NCBI GenBank assembly: GCA_019232645.1
Contig: JAFANO010000622.1
Coordinates: 1 to 6,400 of the forward strand
DNA length: 6,400 nucleotides
Direction of reading: 5' to 3'
DNA from: Planctomycetaceae bacterium
GTDB taxonomy: Bacteria > Planctomycetota > Planctomycetia > Isosphaerales > Isosphaeraceae
Positions 5,329-6,400 of the stretch are shown here, piece by piece. Each line of letters starts with the position of its first letter. Position 1 is the first letter of the stretch. The notes under the pieces are model-generated. The model searched no databases, was not told where the DNA came from, and worked only from the letters and a program-made list of their open reading frames with translations. A program made the position numbers and the translations under genes.

Positions 5329-6400
5329 ATGACGAGTTCGGGAGAGGGGGACGGAGATTCCCCGACGGGTCGCGCGATCGTCATGGTGGCCTTGATGCTG
5401 TCGATGGCGGTGGTGTCGCTGGAGCAGACCGTGGTCTCGACCGCGATGCCGAGCATCATCGCGCAGCTCCGCGGGCTGGAGATCTATCCCTGGGTCTTCT
5501 CCGCATACCTGCTGGCCGCGACGGTCACGACGCCGATCTACGGCAAGCTGGCCGACCTGCTCGGGCGCAAGCGCGTGCTCCTGTTCGGCCTGGGCCTGTT
5601 CGCGCTGGGATCGATCCTCTCGGGCCTGTCGCGGAGCATGCCCGAGTTGATCGCGATGCGGGTGCTCCAGGGGCTGGGGGCGGGTGCGGTCGCCCCGATC
5701 GTGATCACGCTGCTGGGCGACCTGTTCACGCTCGAGCAGCGCGCCCGGGTGCAAGGGTGGTTCAGCGCCGTCTGGGGCGTGTCGAGCCTGGCGGGCCCGG
5801 CGCTGGGGGGCGAGTTGACCGACCGGCTTTCGTGGCGCTGGGTCTTCTTCGTGACGGTGCCGTTCGGGGTGGTCGCGGCCTGGATCCTCGCGCGGCACGT
5901 CCAAGAGAAGGTCGAGCGGGACGAAGTCCGGCCGATCGACTGGCCGGGGGCGCTCCTGCTGACGGCCGGCTCGACGCTGCTGCTGCTGGCAGTCCTGAAC
6001 GGCGACGGGCGGTCGTGGGCGCGGGGAGCGAGGCTCATGGCGGGGGCGGTCGTCCTGCTGGTGCTGTTCATCCGTCGGGAGCGTCGAGCGGCCGACCCGA
6101 TCTTGCCGATCGACCTGGTCGTCGCGCCGCACATCGCGGCGGCGCTCGCGGGGAGCTTCCTGATCGGGGTGCTCCTGTTCGCGCTCGACACCTACATCCC
6201 GCTGTTCGTACAGGGGGTGCGCGGGGGTTCGGCGACCCAAGCGGGGCGGATGATCACGCCGCTGTTCCTGATGTGGTCGATCAGCGTTGCGATCGCGGCG
6301 GTCGTGGTGGTCCGCTTCGGGTTCCGCCGGACGGCGGTGGTCGGCTCGATCCTGATCGCCTTGGGGGTGAGCGAGCTGGCGCTGGGGGCCTCGCGTCCGG
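5329..6400 (+). CDS. DHA2-family MFS drug/solute exporter (EmrB/QacA-like), 3' end outside window
   Basis: The frame from the ATG at 5329 is open to the window edge, giving 357 residues of a protein expected to be around 480-550. It is a proton-coupled major facilitator of the 14-TM drug:H+ antiporter-2 type in the inner membrane. Signatures: LEQTVVSTAMP (31-41) in TM1, the DHA2 equivalent of the 'LDxTvvNvAlP' motif; motif A GKLADLLGRKR (72-82) in the TM2-TM3 loop; RVLQGLGAG (111-119) in TM4; and the antiporter motif C region GVSSLAGPALGG (150-161) in TM5. Hydrophobic segments lie near 16-36, 53-72, 83-101, 105-130, 142-160, 169-188, 206-223, 236-248, 268-292, 306-328 and 335-352. The short acidic N-terminus (SGEGDGD) has no signal peptide, as expected. 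The start has AGGGA about 8-12 bases upstream. The substrate is unknown: relatives export antibiotics, dyes, antiseptics or metabolites. No adjacent TetR/MarR regulator or membrane-fusion partner is visible here. Confidence 0.9.
   Translation, partial: MTSSGEGDGDSPTGRAIVMVALMLSMAVVSLEQTVVSTAMPSIIAQLRGLEIYPWVFSAYLLAATVTTPIYGKLADLLGRKRVLLFGLGLFALGSILSGLSRSMPELIAMRVLQGLGAGAVAPIVITLLGDLFTLEQRARVQGWFSAVWGVSSLAGPALGGELTDRLSWRWVFFVTVPFGVVAAWILARHVQEKVERDEVRPIDWPGALLLTAGSTLLLLAVLNGDGRSWARGARLMAGAVVLLVLFIRRERRAADPILPIDLVVAPHIAAALAGSFLIGVLLFALDTYIPLFVQGVRGGSATQAGRMITPLFLMWSISVAIAAVVVVRFGFRRTAVVGSILIALGVSELALGASRP

Noticed and set aside
3709..6240. An 843-codon open frame on the minus strand opposite the enolase-family and exporter genes
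   Set aside because: The translation is Arg/Gln/Asp/His-rich low complexity without domains, as expected opposite GC3-rich genes, and the plus-strand proteins are clearly real.

Overview
The window is very GC-rich, with GC-ending codons throughout the genes and long spurious antisense reading frames. The gene content suggests a planctomycete, most likely of the Isosphaeraceae/Gemmataceae type: a divergent LarA-like protein, a small 'CDESGRVLG' protein, a YgfZ protein and a MR/MLE-type enolase relative. The taxonomic call is inferred from protein style and composition; no rRNA or marker gene is present.

Layout: (1) 1-216, minus strand: the N-terminal 72 residues of a small zinc-ribbon protein that runs off the left edge and starts with TTG. 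(2) 217-733: a gap of about 0.5 kb between divergent genes. It holds two copies of an AT-rich decamer, two perfect inverted repeats, a good sigma70-like promoter for the rightward genes and a weaker one for the leftward gene. (3) 734-3307, plus strand: a probable three-gene operon with gaps of 55 and 59 bp. The genes encode a LarA (nickel lactate racemase)-family protein lacking the hallmark catalytic residues, a 73-aa protein of unknown function, and YgfZ, the folate-binding Fe-S cluster maintenance protein. Each has a good Shine-Dalgarno sequence. (4) 3308-3498: a 191-bp leader with a GNRA-capped hairpin. (5) 3499-5208: an enolase-superfamily protein with intact metal ligands and a C-terminal extension of about 100 residues that looks like an appended domain. 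(6) 5209-5328: an intergenic region with a tandem heptamer and a TACAAT -10-like box. (7) 5329-6400: the first 357 residues of a DHA2-type (14-TM, EmrB/QacA-like) MFS exporter, cut by the right edge.

Functional links are limited. YgfZ is a housekeeping factor for Fe-S enzymes, and its co-transcription with a LarA-like protein suggests only a loose metabolic or cofactor connection. The enolase relative and the exporter each have their own upstream gap and may be separately transcribed. I see no CRISPR array, insertion sequence, tRNA or rRNA. The most unusual items are the apparently catalytically dead LarA homologue, the enolase fusion with a K-x-Q in place of K-x-K, and the repeat architecture of the 217-733 gap.
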